Positions 45,148-53,007 of a stretch of DNA of 64,000 nucleotides are shown here, in pieces (the first letter of the stretch is position 1; the number at the start of each line of letters is the position of its first letter). Made by a program: the position numbers and the translations under genes. The stretch covers positions 1,612,001 to 1,676,000 of the forward strand of contig NZ_CP053452.2 of the NCBI RefSeq assembly GCF_013128195.2, in the 5' to 3' direction. Below the pieces are notes generated by a model. That model was not told the origin of the DNA and ran no database searches. It saw nothing but the letters and a program-made list of their open reading frames with translations. This DNA comes from Frigoriglobus tundricola (GTDB lineage: Bacteria; Planctomycetota; Planctomycetia; Gemmatales; Gemmataceae).

Positions 45148-45626
45148 TTGAGCTTCAACTCGGTGATCAACTGGTCCGCCTTCTCCGGCGTCACGTTCAT
45201 CGCGTGAACGTCGTTCACCAGACACGCCGGGGCGCCGTCGCACGCCCCGATGCACTCCGCGAACTCCAGCGTGATCTTTCCGTCGGGCGTCGTGTGCCCG
45301 CAGTGAACGCCGAGCTTGTCTTCGCAGTGTTCGATCAGCTCGTACGCGCCGCGGAGCATGCACGCCAAGCCCCGGCACACCCAGAACCGCGTGGTGCCGA
45401 GCTTCTCCCCCTCGCCCTTGAAGAAGGCGTAGAAGGTCATCGTGTCGTTCACTTCCGACGGGTGCAGCTCGAGGATCTCGGCGATCTCGACGATGGCCTC
45501 GTTCGAGACCGTGCGCAGCTCGTCGTGAACGAGGTGCAGCGCCGGCAGCGTCACCGCCTGCTTCCGCGGGTACTTCGGGATGAACGCCCGTATGCGGTTC
45601 TTCAGGTCTTCGGACAGAACGCTCAT
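45144..45626 (-). CDS. nuoE: NADH-quinone oxidoreductase subunit E ([2Fe-2S] N1a)
   Basis: This 160-aa thioredoxin-like subunit has the four cluster cysteines in VCRGLACMLRG and ECIGACDGAP, plus PSEVNDTMTFYAFF upstream, as in NuoE. The start ATG overlaps the stop of the 117-aa gene (ATGA), so translation is probably coupled. The stop codon lies inside a palindromic repeat arm. Confidence 0.96.
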   Translation of the reverse strand: MSVLSEDLKNRIRAFIPKYPRKQAVTLPALHLVHDELRTVSNEAIVEIAEILELHPSEVNDTMTFYAFFKGEGEKLGTTRFWVCRGLACMLRGAYELIEHCEDKLGVHCGHTTPDGKITLEFAECIGACDGAPACLVNDVHAMNVTPEKADQLITELKLK

Positions 45627-45976
45627 TTGCGGCCTCTGGATCGACGTCCCGTGTTCCTGTCGTCGTCTTCGTCGTCCTGTTCTTTCCGGCCTCTGGACCG
45701 ACGCCTCTTGTTCCGATCGTCGCCCTCGTCTTCCTCGTTCGGCTCTGCCTTGTTCCCGCGGAGCTTACTCACCAGCCCGGAGAGTACCGTCGCAACGAAC
45801 ATCGTAAGCCCGACGTACTGCAGGAGCATGCCGGTGCCTCGGAGCGCAGCCGCCGGGTTGCCGGAGACGAACATCAGGACGCCGAAAATCACGAAAGCGG
45901 CGGCGAAAATGAGCAGCGTCACGACCCACTGCGGTATGCCCGTCGGCTGTTCGGGCGCGGGCCGCCTTCTGGTCAT
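45623..45976 (-). CDS. Small membrane protein with a charged repeat tail, inside the nuo operon
   Basis: This 117-aa protein of unknown function has two transmembrane helices (VVTLLIFAAAFVIFGVLMFV and LLQYVGLTMFVATVLSGLV), then a cytoplasmic-type tail of alternating acidic and basic blocks. The block DDRN..RRSRGRK occurs twice, from an imperfect DNA duplication. The gene overlaps nuoD and nuoE by 4 bp each (ATGA at both ends), so it is firmly embedded in the operon and likely made in step with complex I. It might be an extra membrane subunit or assembly factor; that is inference. Confidence 0.8.
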   Translation of the reverse strand: MTRRRPAPEQPTGIPQWVVTLLIFAAAFVIFGVLMFVSGNPAAALRGTGMLLQYVGLTMFVATVLSGLVSKLRGNKAEPNEEDEGDDRNKRRRSRGRKEQDDEDDDRNTGRRSRGRK

Positions 45977-47205
45977 CGATCCAACTCCGCCGCGATGATG
46001 TTCAGGCTCCCCAGTACGGCGGGCACGTCGCTGATCTGGTGGCCCTCGATCATCATCGGGAAGACGGCGAAGTGGATGAACGACGGCGGCCGGGTGCGGG
46101 CGCGGAACGCCTTGCCGCCGCCGTCCGCCACCACGTAGAAGCCGAGTTCGCCGTTCGCCGTCTCGTGGGCCCCGTACACCTCTTCCACCGGCGTTTCCCA
46201 CCGGCGGTTCCACATGAACAGCTCGAAGTGCTGGATCAGCCCCTCGATGCTGCGGTAGGTGGCGTTCTTGTCGGGGATGGTGAGCTTGTCGTTCAGTTCG
46301 ACGTTCACCGGCCCCGTGGGCAGGTTCTCGACGGCCGCGGCGATGATCTTCCACGACTCCAGCATCTCGCCCATGCGGACCAGATAGCGGTTGTAGCAGT
46401 CGCCGCCCTTGCCGCACACGACCTTGAACGCGCCGGCCAGTTCCTTGTACGCGAGGTACGGCTCGTCCTTGCGGAGGTCGCGGACCACTCCGCTCGCCCG
46501 CGCCACCGGCCCGGAGCAGCTCGTGTTGATGGCGTCCTCTTTGCTCAGGACGCCGATGCCCTTTGTCCGGTCGATGAAGATGCGGTTGCGGTTCAGGAGG
46601 CGGCAGATGTCGGCGTGAACCTTGGGGAAGGTTTTCACGAAGTCGCGGACGAGGGCCACGACGTCGTCCGAGATGTCGGCCATCAGGCCGCCGACGCGCG
46701 TGTAGCTGGGGTGGAACCGCTGGCCCGCGGTCGATTCGATGACGTTGTAGATCTTCTCGCGGGCGTTGAAGGCGTACAGGAACCCGGTCAGCGCGCCGAG
46801 GTCGAGCGCGGCGGCGCCGACGCAGAGCAGGTGGTCCGAGATGCGGGCGAGTTCGGCCAGGATGGTGCGGAGGTACTTGCACCGGGGCGTGATCTCGATG
46901 CCGATCAGCTTCTCGACCGTGTGGTGCCACGCGATCTCGTTCGCGACCGGCGAGATGTAGTTCATCCGGTCGACGATGGTCACGTACTGGTTGAAGTCGA
47001 GGTCCTCGCCCAGCTTCTCGAACCCGCTGTGCAGGTAGCCGATGTCCGGCACGGCCTTGACGATGGTCTCGCCGTCGAGGGTGAGGATGAGCCGCAGTGT
47101 GGTGTGCGTGGCCGGGTGCTGCGGGCCGAAGTTCAGGGTGTAGAGGAACTCCTGGTCCGCACCAGCGACGTCTTCGAGAACGGGAGCGGCGGTTTGCAGC
47201 GGCAT
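45973..47205 (-). CDS. nuoD: NADH-quinone oxidoreductase subunit D (49-kDa type)
   Basis: This is a 410-aa quinone-site subunit. LNFGPQHPATHTTLRLI (with the quinone-site His) and GYLHSGFEKLGE are present, and it ends IHFAVFPMMIEGHQISDVPA, LGSLNIIAAELDR. The ATG at 47205 is chosen; the longer frame reads into the palindromic gap. It is not fused to NuoC. The stop codon overlaps the start of the next gene by 4 bp. Confidence 0.97.
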   Translation of the reverse strand: MPLQTAAPVLEDVAGADQEFLYTLNFGPQHPATHTTLRLILTLDGETIVKAVPDIGYLHSGFEKLGEDLDFNQYVTIVDRMNYISPVANEIAWHHTVEKLIGIEITPRCKYLRTILAELARISDHLLCVGAAALDLGALTGFLYAFNAREKIYNVIESTAGQRFHPSYTRVGGLMADISDDVVALVRDFVKTFPKVHADICRLLNRNRIFIDRTKGIGVLSKEDAINTSCSGPVARASGVVRDLRKDEPYLAYKELAGAFKVVCGKGGDCYNRYLVRMGEMLESWKIIAAAVENLPTGPVNVELNDKLTIPDKNATYRSIEGLIQHFELFMWNRRWETPVEEVYGAHETANGELGFYVVADGGGKAFRARTRPPSFIHFAVFPMMIEGHQISDVPAVLGSLNIIAAELDR

Positions 47206-47221
47206 ATCAAGACCCCGGATC

Positions 47222-47325
47222 TCACCACAAAGGCACAAAGGAGCCACAAAGGGCCACAAAGTGAAAACAGTTCACTTCACTCTTCTTGGTGTCCCTTTGT
47301 GTTGATCTTTGTGCCTTTGTGGTGA
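47222..47325. repeat. CCACAAAG-type inverted repeat in the nuoC-nuoD gap
   Basis: The arms TCACCACAAAGGCACAAAG (47222..47240) and its exact complement (47307..47325) are perfect over 19 bp. Between them CACAAAG/CTTTGTG words recur (GCCACAAAGGGCCACAAAG, CCCTTTGTGTTGATC). It is the same family as 42843..42953. Confidence 0.9.
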
Positions 47326-47336
47326 AACTCTTCTCT

Positions 47337-47840
47337 TCAACTGTCGGCCCGCGTGACGGTCGGGAAGTTGTGGCGCTCGCCGTACCCGCGGAGCGGGTAG
47401 TCCTTGCGGAGCGGGTGGCCGGTGTACTCGCTCGGCATCAGGATGCGGCGCGGGTCCGGGTGCCCGGGGAACCGCACGCCGTACATGTCGTACACCTCGC
47501 GCTCCATCCAGTCGGCGCCCTTCCACAGGGCCACCACGGACGGCAACTCGGGGTCCGGGTCGTTGGCGAACGCCTTCACCCACACGCGTTCGCCGGTGGT
47601 CGTGTTCGTCAGCCCGTACACCACGCAGAAGCGGTCGGTCGCGTGCGGGTAGTGCAGGTAGTCGATGCCGCCGAGTTCCGCGAGGAAGTCGAACCCGCAC
47701 TCCTCTTTGAGGCACTTCAGCAGCGGGAACAGGACCGTGAACGCCTTTTCGGCGCTCAGTACCACCCGCTGGTTGTCGCGGAACGCCGACGTGGCGAACG
47801 CCCCGGCGAACTTCGCGTTGAGTGTGTCGAGGTAGGGCAT
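47337..47840 (-). CDS. nuoC: NADH-quinone oxidoreductase subunit C (30-kDa type)
   Basis: This 167-aa peripheral-arm subunit contains the hallmark REVYDMYGVRFPGHPDPRRI followed by DYPLRGYGE. The N-terminal fold segment LKCLKEECGFDFLAELGGID is also present. The ATG at 47840 has a G-rich stretch and AAAA just upstream. A ~120-bp gap with a GC-rich imperfect palindrome separates it from nuoB. Confidence 0.96.
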   Translation of the reverse strand: MPYLDTLNAKFAGAFATSAFRDNQRVVLSAEKAFTVLFPLLKCLKEECGFDFLAELGGIDYLHYPHATDRFCVVYGLTNTTTGERVWVKAFANDPDPELPSVVALWKGADWMEREVYDMYGVRFPGHPDPRRILMPSEYTGHPLRKDYPLRGYGERHNFPTVTRADS

Positions 47841-47844
47841 TTTT

Positions 47845-47963
47845 CCCCCCGGGATCGCGGCCGCCCCGGCCGCACGTTGCACCCAAGATGTCGCTACAGA
47901 AACCGAGCCGGCACGAACGGCGGTGCGTTCGCGTTGCGGGGGAGACGCCCGCGGTCCCGGGGA
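47845..47963. repeat. GC-rich imperfect palindrome in the nuoB-nuoC gap
   Basis: CCCCGGGATCGCGGCCGCCC at 47847 faces GCCCGCGGTCCCGGGGATC ending near 47966. This resembles the GGGACCGCGGCCG hairpins at 52893..52954 and 60964..61025, but the arms are further apart and less perfect. Confidence 0.6.
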
Positions 47964-48569
47964 TCAGTTCACTGTCGGCAGTGACCGCAGCCGCGTGGCG
48001 GTGTTGTAATCGCCCGGCGCGACGATGGCCTCTTCCGCGCCGAGTTCGCGGGCCAGTGCGGTCGGGCCTTCGTAGGCCGTCCGGCTCGCGAACTCGCGGG
48101 CATCGATGGTGCCGGTCCGCTGGATCTTCTCTTGCAGGTCGAGGATCGAGCGGATCAGTTGTTCCGGCCGGGGCGGGCACCCCGGCACGTACACATCGAC
48201 GGGGATGAACCGGTCGATGCCCTGAACCACGGCATAGGTGTCGAACACCCCGCCCGAGCTGGCGCAGGCCCCCATGCTGATGCACCACTTCGGCTCCGGC
48301 ATTTGCAGCCAGATGCGCTGCATCACCGGCACCATCTTCATCGCCACCCGGCCGGCGACGATCATCACGTCGCACTGGCGGGGCGAGAACCGCATGGCCT
48401 CGGAGCCGAACCGGGCGATGTCGTACCGGCTGGAGGCCGTCGCCATCAGCTCGATCCCGCAACACGCCGTCGCGAACGGCATCGGCCACAGGCTGTGCTT
48501 GCGGGCCATGTTGGCGAGGTAGTCGAGCGGGGCGATCAGGAAGTCCGGCAGCAGGTTCGTCAGCGCCAC
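47964..48569 (-). CDS. nuoB: NADH-quinone oxidoreductase subunit B ([4Fe-4S] N2)
   Basis: This 201-aa subunit carries terminal cluster N2. The tandem cysteines are in [19 protein letters not shown], the third in [10 protein letters not shown] and the fourth in [11 protein letters not shown]. The start is GTG at 48569, overlapping the end of nuoA by 10 bp. The C-terminal ~30 residues are variable. Confidence 0.97.
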   Translation of the reverse strand: MALTNLLPDFLIAPLDYLANMARKHSLWPMPFATACCGIELMATASSRYDIARFGSEAMRFSPRQCDVMIVAGRVAMKMVPVMQRIWLQMPEPKWCISMGACASSGGVFDTYAVVQGIDRFIPVDVYVPGCPPRPEQLIRSILDLQEKIQRTGTIDAREFASRTAYEGPTALARELGAEEAIVAPGDYNTATRLRSLPTVN

Positions 48570-49000
48570 TGGAACACTCCCTTCTTCCACGCGTACACGT
48601 AGGCGATCGCGAAGGTCGCGAGGAACACGAGGATTTCGAGAAACACCACGGTGCCGAACACGGTCCGCCACGTCTGGTCGCCGCCCTCGGCGTAGGCGAT
48701 CACGGCCCACGGGTAGAGGAACAGGAGTTCCACGTCGAACACGAGGAACAGGATCGCGATCAGGTAGAACTTCACGTCGAACTGCATCCGCGCCGACCCG
48801 ATCGGGTCCATGCCCGATTCATACGGCATCTGTTTGATGCGGGTGGGCTTACGCGGCTTGAACGGGAACAGTTGCGTGCCGGCGAGTGCGCCGACCGCGA
48901 ACAGAACACACACCACCGCGTAGACGAGGATCGGGTAGTACGCGGCGAGGTCGAACGCCGGTTCCAGTCCGGCTGGCGTCTGTACGGGGGTGACTGGCAC
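48560..49000 (-). CDS. nuoA: NADH-quinone oxidoreductase subunit A
   Basis: This 146-aa, three-helix membrane subunit has the conserved segment [20 protein letters not shown] followed by [13 protein letters not shown]. The start is a GTG at 49000 with AGGGG about 7 nt upstream. It is the first gene of the nuo operon. The leader contains a palindrome at 49043..49062 and a terminator-like hairpin at 49079..49096. Confidence 0.96.
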   Translation of the reverse strand: MPVTPVQTPAGLEPAFDLAAYYPILVYAVVCVLFAVGALAGTQLFPFKPRKPTRIKQMPYESGMDPIGSARMQFDVKFYLIAILFLVFDVELLFLYPWAVIAYAEGGDQTWRTVFGTVVFLEILVFLATFAIAYVYAWKKGVFQWR

Positions 49001-49042
49001 GGCCTAACCCCTCTGGTGATGCGGCCCATGTCTAACCGCAGG

Positions 49043-49062
49043 CTTGTGAATGTTTTCACAAG
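49043..49062 (-). promoter_or_regulatory. Palindrome in the nuoA leader
   Basis: CTTGTGAATGTTTTCACAAG has 8-bp perfect arms around a 4-nt centre and is centred about 52 bp upstream of the nuoA start. Its AT content stands out. It could be an operator for a dimeric regulator (a TTGTGA/TCACAA core is reminiscent of Crp/Fnr-type sites) or an RNA hairpin in the leader. The sequence alone does not decide. Confidence 0.5.
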
Positions 49063-49065
49063 AGC

Positions 49066-49096
49066 GGCCAAAAAACAACCTCGACAGCGGTCGAGG
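49066..49096 (-). terminator. Intrinsic-terminator-like hairpin upstream of nuoA
   Basis: Read on the minus strand, CCTCGAC-CGCT-GTCGAGG (7-bp perfect stem) is followed by TTGTTTTTTGGCC. This is a short stem with a U-tract, and it points toward nuoA about 70 nt ahead. It could insulate nuo from antisense read-through or act as an attenuator in the nuo leader. Confidence 0.55.
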
Positions 49097-49320
49097 CGTG
49101 GTGCTTCTTTCCCCTCTGATACTACGGAGGGCGGTTGCGCCGTCAAGGAACTCCCTAACCAACGGGGTTCGCGGGGCGCCACTTGGGCGGGACGGCTTCG
49201 CGAAATGCGGCCGATCGCCGCGCAATCCCGGACCGCAAGTGCGGCGTCCCTATAATCGCCGTCAGCGGCCGGTTGCGGTTCGTGCCGAACGGTTTCCGGC
49301 CGCGCTCCACGGAGGCTCTC

Positions 49321-49713
49321 ATGAAGGCGATCCTGTCGGCGGCGATGGTGCTCGGGCTCTGCGGCCTTGCGGGCGCACGCGACGAAAAGGCGGACCCGGT
49401 CGGGACGTGGAAGTGCGAGTACGAGATCGGCGGCCAGAAGCGAACGTCCACCCTGACGCTCAAGAAGGAGGGGGACAAGTACGCCGGGACGATGAGCTGG
49501 GCGGATCAGAAGGACGCGAAGATCAAGGACCCGAAATTCAAGGACGGCAAGCTGACGTTCACCGCCGAGCGCAAGTTCATGGATAACACGTTCACCGTCG
49601 AGTACACCCTGACGTTCGACGGGGACAAGTTCAAGGGGAAGAGCGCGGCGGAGTTCGGGGGCCAGAAGCAGGAGTGGGACATCGAGGGCAAGCGGGAGAA
49701 GAAGGACAAATAG
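49321..49713 (+). CDS. Small secreted protein, unknown function
   Basis: This 130-aa protein has a signal peptide (KAILSAAMVLGLCGLAGA) and a lysine-rich, beta-strand-like body (WKCEYEIGGQKRTSTLTLKK, AGTMSWADQK, FTVEYTLTFDGDKFKG). The alternating strands and the WDIEGKR end suggest a lipocalin-like or immunoglobulin-like barrel. Planctomycetes have many such small secreted proteins. ACGGAGG lies upstream of the ATG. It is transcribed divergently from nuoA across a 320-bp gap. Confidence 0.85.
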   Translation: MKAILSAAMVLGLCGLAGARDEKADPVGTWKCEYEIGGQKRTSTLTLKKEGDKYAGTMSWADQKDAKIKDPKFKDGKLTFTAERKFMDNTFTVEYTLTFDGDKFKGKSAAEFGGQKQEWDIEGKREKKDK

Positions 49714-49814
49714 CGATCGGACTGTCCGCTCCGTGCGGTACCGGGACTTGCGCTACGAACCCGCGGCCCGCAAATTCGGGTTACGGGTTCCGCACTCACG
49801 GGTGAATGGTCAAC

Positions 49815-50606
49815 TCACTCTCGCAAGGGCGTCGCGATCAGGCGCCCCAACAACTCGCCCATCCGCCCGACCGAGAGTTGTGCGTTCGCGAGGACCTCGG
49901 CGTGGTCGAGCGGGGCGGCGCTCAGCCCCGCGGCCTTGTTCGTAATGCACGAAATAGCAGCCACTTCCAGGCCCAGCCGCGCGGCCTCTTCCGCCTCGAT
50001 TGCCGTGGACATGCCGACCGCGTCCGCCCCGCACGCGGCCAGCGCGCGTATCTCGGCCGGTGTTTCATAACTCGGCCCGGTGAGCGCCGCATACACACCC
50101 GCGAGCAGCTCGCACCCGGCCCGCGCCTCGTGCGCCTGCATCAGTTCGAGCAAGCGCCGCGAGTACGGCCCGGACGGCCCCCCGGAACTCGCCAACTCCC
50201 GCCACGAGTTCGGTTGGAGCAGCTTGATGTGTTCGCGGATCGCCATGAGGCCGCCGGGTGCGAGCGCCGGGTGAATGCCGCCGGCCGCGTTCGTGAGAAC
50301 GATGCGGGTCGCGCCGAGCTTCGCCGCAACGCGCACGGTACCGGTGATTACGGACCAGGGGAGCCCTTCGTAGAAGTGCAACCGGCCGAGGAACAGTAGC
50401 GCAGGTACGCCGGCCCAGGTGCCGACCGCGAGGCGTCCGCCGTGCCCCTGGACCGAGGGGAGTACCAAACCAGGGACGTTCCGGAAATCGACCGATGCCC
50501 GCTCCGCGAACGCGGCCGTCGCGCCCCCGAGGCCGGAGCCGAGGACGACGGCCGTCCGCGGGCCGAGCGAGCGGCGGGCGCGCGCGAATGTGGCGAACGC
50601 GGGCAT
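49815..50606 (-). CDS. punA: Purine nucleoside phosphorylase
   Basis: This 263-aa enzyme of the trimeric PNP family splits inosine/guanosine with phosphate. Motifs are VVLGSGLGG (phosphate loop), GRLHFYEGLPW, LTNAAGGIHPALAPG, TGPSYETPAEIRALAACG, DAVGMSTAIEAEEA and SCITNKAAG (base-binding Asn). The ATG at 50606 follows GGGGGAGCG. The 420-bp gap to the next gene upstream is full of repeats. It is the last gene of the minus-strand run from the ABC cluster, though the repeats may separate the transcripts. Confidence 0.95.
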   Translation of the reverse strand: MPAFATFARARRSLGPRTAVVLGSGLGGATAAFAERASVDFRNVPGLVLPSVQGHGGRLAVGTWAGVPALLFLGRLHFYEGLPWSVITGTVRVAAKLGATRIVLTNAAGGIHPALAPGGLMAIREHIKLLQPNSWRELASSGGPSGPYSRRLLELMQAHEARAGCELLAGVYAALTGPSYETPAEIRALAACGADAVGMSTAIEAEEAARLGLEVAAISCITNKAAGLSAAPLDHAEVLANAQLSVGRMGELLGRLIATPLRE

Positions 50607-50731
50607 CACGCTCCCCCGCCGGCCCCACGGCCTGACGCGTCAATGTGCTGCTCCACGGCCGTGCAGCCCTCGCGGCCTGTCGCACCGAGCGCGGCTTTAG
50701 GCATGGGCGGAGAGAAAATGCACCGCTTGTT

Positions 50732-50796
50732 CGTGTTGTGGTGCAGGCGTCCCGCCTGCCAAAGCAAGGCAGGCGAGACGCCTGCACCACAACACG
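50732..50796. repeat. Near-perfect hairpin with 29-bp arms
   Basis: The arms 50732..50760 and 50768..50796 are complementary at 28 of 29 positions around a 7-nt loop (AAAGCAA). The tips read GTGTTGTGGTGCAGGCG and CGCCTGCACCACAACAC. It would form a very stable cruciform or RNA hairpin on either strand. It sits between the purine phosphorylase gene and the 48-bp tandem repeats. Confidence 0.95.
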
Positions 50797-50836
50797 ATCG
50801 AACCTTAGCGGTCGAGCATGTTCCCGCTTCTGCCTT

Positions 50837-51028
50837 ACGGCCGTCGTGCGGTGCTGGCGGCCTGTCGCATTGAAGCGCGGCTTCACGGCCGCGGTGCGGT
50901 CCTCGCGGCCTGTCGCATCGAAGCGCGGCTTCACGGCCGCGGTGCGGTCCTCGCGGCCTGTCGCATCGAAGCGCGGCTTCACGGCCGCGGTGCGGTCCTC
51001 GCGGCCTGTCGCATCGAAGCGCTGCTTC
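50837..51028. repeat. 48-bp tandem repeat, four copies
   Basis: The units are 50837..50884, 50885..50932, 50933..50980 and 50981..51028, with a partial fifth (ACGGCCGCT). Units 2 and 3 are identical, unit 4 has one change and unit 1 a few. A diverged single copy lies at about 50654..50699, on the other side of the big hairpin. Each unit contains CGGCCTGTCGCATCGAAGCG. The unit length is 16 codons and remains open in several frames, which at this GC content is not evidence of coding. The last unit abuts the stop codon of the cytidylate-kinase-like gene. Confidence 0.95.
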
Positions 51029-51764
51029 ACGGCCGCTCCATGTCATCCAGGGTGCCGTGGGCGAAGGTCCGGCCCGGTTCCGCCAGTTCGGCGAACATCT
51101 GTTTCGTGCGCACCCCCCAGCCGACGAACTGGGCCGCGCCCTCAACGCCCAGTCGGTCGGAGTTCACCACCACGTCGTAGGCGGTCGGATCGGACGCCCC
51201 CGCCGCGCCCATTCGTTCGAGGAAGAGCGCCCGGCGCTCGTCTCGCGCGCGCACCTCTTCGACCGCTTCCGGGCGGGTCAGCCGGAGCTCTTGAGCCATG
51301 TACGCCACACGCGCTTCGAGCGGGGCGACGATCCGGACGTGAACGGTCGTTTCGGGCGGCAGAAGGAACCCGGCCGCCCGGCCGACGATGACCGCGTTGC
51401 CGCGGGCCGCGACCGTCAGCACGAGCCGGACGAGCCGCAGCGCGTCGCCCTCCGGCGTCAGCCCGCGGGCGTGCCGGAGCCGGGCGAACTGGTCGTCGGA
51501 CCAGCGCCGGGCCTCGGGCGGGACGTCGGCCAAGAGCTGCGTTCGGGCCGTATCGTCCTGGGCGAGGTAATCGAGCGTGTCGTGGTCGAACACCTGCCAG
51601 CCGAGGATCTCGGCGACCATGCGCGCGATGGTGGTACCGCGCGACCCGGCCTCGCGGCTGATGGCAACGGTCAGCCCGCACGGGCGCGGCCGCGGGTCGG
51701 GTTCGGCGTCGCCCCGGAACCCGTGCTGCGGGGCCTGGGCGAGTTCGGCGGGGGGAGGGGACAT
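51027..51764 (-). CDS. Cytidylate kinase-like family protein
   Basis: This 245-aa P-loop protein of the cytidylate-kinase-like (CMK-2) type has a nucleotide-binding region VAISREAGSRGTTIARMVAE (~32-51), then VFDHDTLDYLA and a central VIVGRAAGFLLPPETTVHVR segment typical of this family. The first ~28 residues are non-conserved. Substrate and role are not established for most members. The C-terminal end (DDMERP) runs into the edge of the 48-bp repeat array. The ATG lies 9 bp downstream of the ABC permease gene, implying one transcript. Confidence 0.82.
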   Translation of the reverse strand: MSPPPAELAQAPQHGFRGDAEPDPRPRPCGLTVAISREAGSRGTTIARMVAEILGWQVFDHDTLDYLAQDDTARTQLLADVPPEARRWSDDQFARLRHARGLTPEGDALRLVRLVLTVAARGNAVIVGRAAGFLLPPETTVHVRIVAPLEARVAYMAQELRLTRPEAVEEVRARDERRALFLERMGAAGASDPTAYDVVVNSDRLGVEGAAQFVGWGVRTKQMFAELAEPGRTFAHGTLDDMERP

Positions 51765-51773
51765 CGGAGAGCC

Positions 51774-52826
51774 TCACACGTCGTCCCGGTACTCGGACCG
51801 GGCGAAGAACCACATGCCGGCGAGCGTGATGGCGACCGTCGCGCCGCCCAGCACGGCCCACGCGGTCGTGCTCGAAACGGCGGCCGCCATCGACGGCAGC
51901 ATGTCAACCGGGTAACCCGCCGCGGCCGCCTCATTATACATCAGCGAACGCGCATAAAAGGTCAGGCTGAGTAACTTCAGACTGCCCGGCAGCGCCGCGA
52001 CCACCGCCTCGAAGAAGAACACGTACACCAGCCCGACGACCACCGGGCGCTGGAAGAGCGCCCCGACCAGGTGAAACAGAGCCGCGAAGGCGAGGGTGGC
52101 CACCGTCGCGGCGGGCCAGTAACGGGCCAGGGCCTCGTGCCCCACCGGGCCGCCGGCCAGACACACCGCGACGAACCCGCCCAGGCCGAACGCCAGGCAC
52201 CACGGGAGCGTGCCCAGAAATTTCGCGAGGTAGATCGCGCTCCGCGGGATCGGGCGCGTCATCAGCCACACGAGCGACCGGCTCTCCCGGTCGGTGCCGA
52301 ACGCGCCGCTCGCGTACGACAGCGTGAACAGCGGCAGCACGAACCCCATGAACACGAAGTGGACGACCCACCGCGAATAGGTCATGAACGCCCAGTCGGC
52401 GAGGAACCGGTCGGAGGTCATGGCCGCGTGCGGAACGGACAGCACGAGCGACTGGAGCGCGTCCTCGGTCGGGTTCAGCGGGCTGGGCACCTCGTGGGGC
52501 CGGAGGGGCAGCGCCGGCCCCTCGTCGCCGAGCGCGGCGTACCGGCTCGCGGGTCGGAGCCGCTCGGCCTCCTGGCGGTTCGTGCCGGCCGCACGCCGCG
52601 CCCTCTGGTTCGTCAGGTCCCACCCGCCGCGGGCCGTGAAAACGGCGACCCACGCCACGACGATGCCGAGCAGCCCGAGCGACACCCACCCCATTTGCCG
52701 CACGCGCCAGTGGCGCTGGAAGCTTTGCACCACCAGCACACACCACGCCCGAAATGCGTTAGGAAGTTCGGAGCGGTCGGAAGTAAGCGGCGGGGCGCCG
52801 GGTGCGGCGGCCGGTGTGGTCCTCAT
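51774..52826 (-). CDS. ABC transporter permease (ABC-2 type)
   Basis: This 350-aa permease has six hydrophobic helices: one near the N-terminus (WVSLGLLGIVVAWVAVFTA), then, after a ~90-residue periplasmic loop, a C-terminal group with FVFMGFVLPLFTLSYASGAFG, DRESRSLVWLMTRPIPRSA (the cytoplasmic coupling segment) and SLKLLSLTF. The ATG at 52826 is chosen over a TTG 33 nt upstream. It pairs with the ATPase gene 181 bp upstream. The gap carries a 27-bp-arm hairpin. The substrate is unknown. Confidence 0.88.
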   Translation of the reverse strand: MRTTPAAAPGAPPLTSDRSELPNAFRAWCVLVVQSFQRHWRVRQMGWVSLGLLGIVVAWVAVFTARGGWDLTNQRARRAAGTNRQEAERLRPASRYAALGDEGPALPLRPHEVPSPLNPTEDALQSLVLSVPHAAMTSDRFLADWAFMTYSRWVVHFVFMGFVLPLFTLSYASGAFGTDRESRSLVWLMTRPIPRSAIYLAKFLGTLPWCLAFGLGGFVAVCLAGGPVGHEALARYWPAATVATLAFAALFHLVGALFQRPVVVGLVYVFFFEAVVAALPGSLKLLSLTFYARSLMYNEAAAAGYPVDMLPSMAAAVSSTTAWAVLGGATVAITLAGMWFFARSEYRDDV

Positions 52827-52892
52827 CGCCTCACGGTCCTCTGTTCGTAACTGAGACAAATGATAACCGAAGCGCGGGGATGAGTTCCTGTT

Positions 52893-52954
52893 CCGGGGAC
52901 CGCGGCCGCCCCGGCCGCTCCTCGCTCAGCGGCCGGGACGGCCGCGGTCCCCGG
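52893..52954. repeat. GGGGACCGCGGCCG hairpin repeat
   Basis: The 27-bp arms 52893..52919 and 52928..52954 differ at one position, around an 8-nt loop. The same family, more diverged, is at 60964..61025, and a loose relative at 47845..47963. Confidence 0.93.
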
Positions 52955-53007
52955 GAAAAGCCCTCCACGCGATCCCCATCACGTGTCTGTTCCCATCGCC
53001 CATGCTC

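Noticed and set aside
50837-51028. Possible CRISPR array
   Set aside because: The 48-bp units are directly adjacent with no spacers, and no cas genes are near. It is a plain tandem repeat.
50065-51145. Repeat-containing protein across the 48-bp array
   Set aside because: The array is open in several frames on both strands because the unit length is a multiple of three. The candidate frames overlap the purine phosphorylase or kinase genes and have no start signal.
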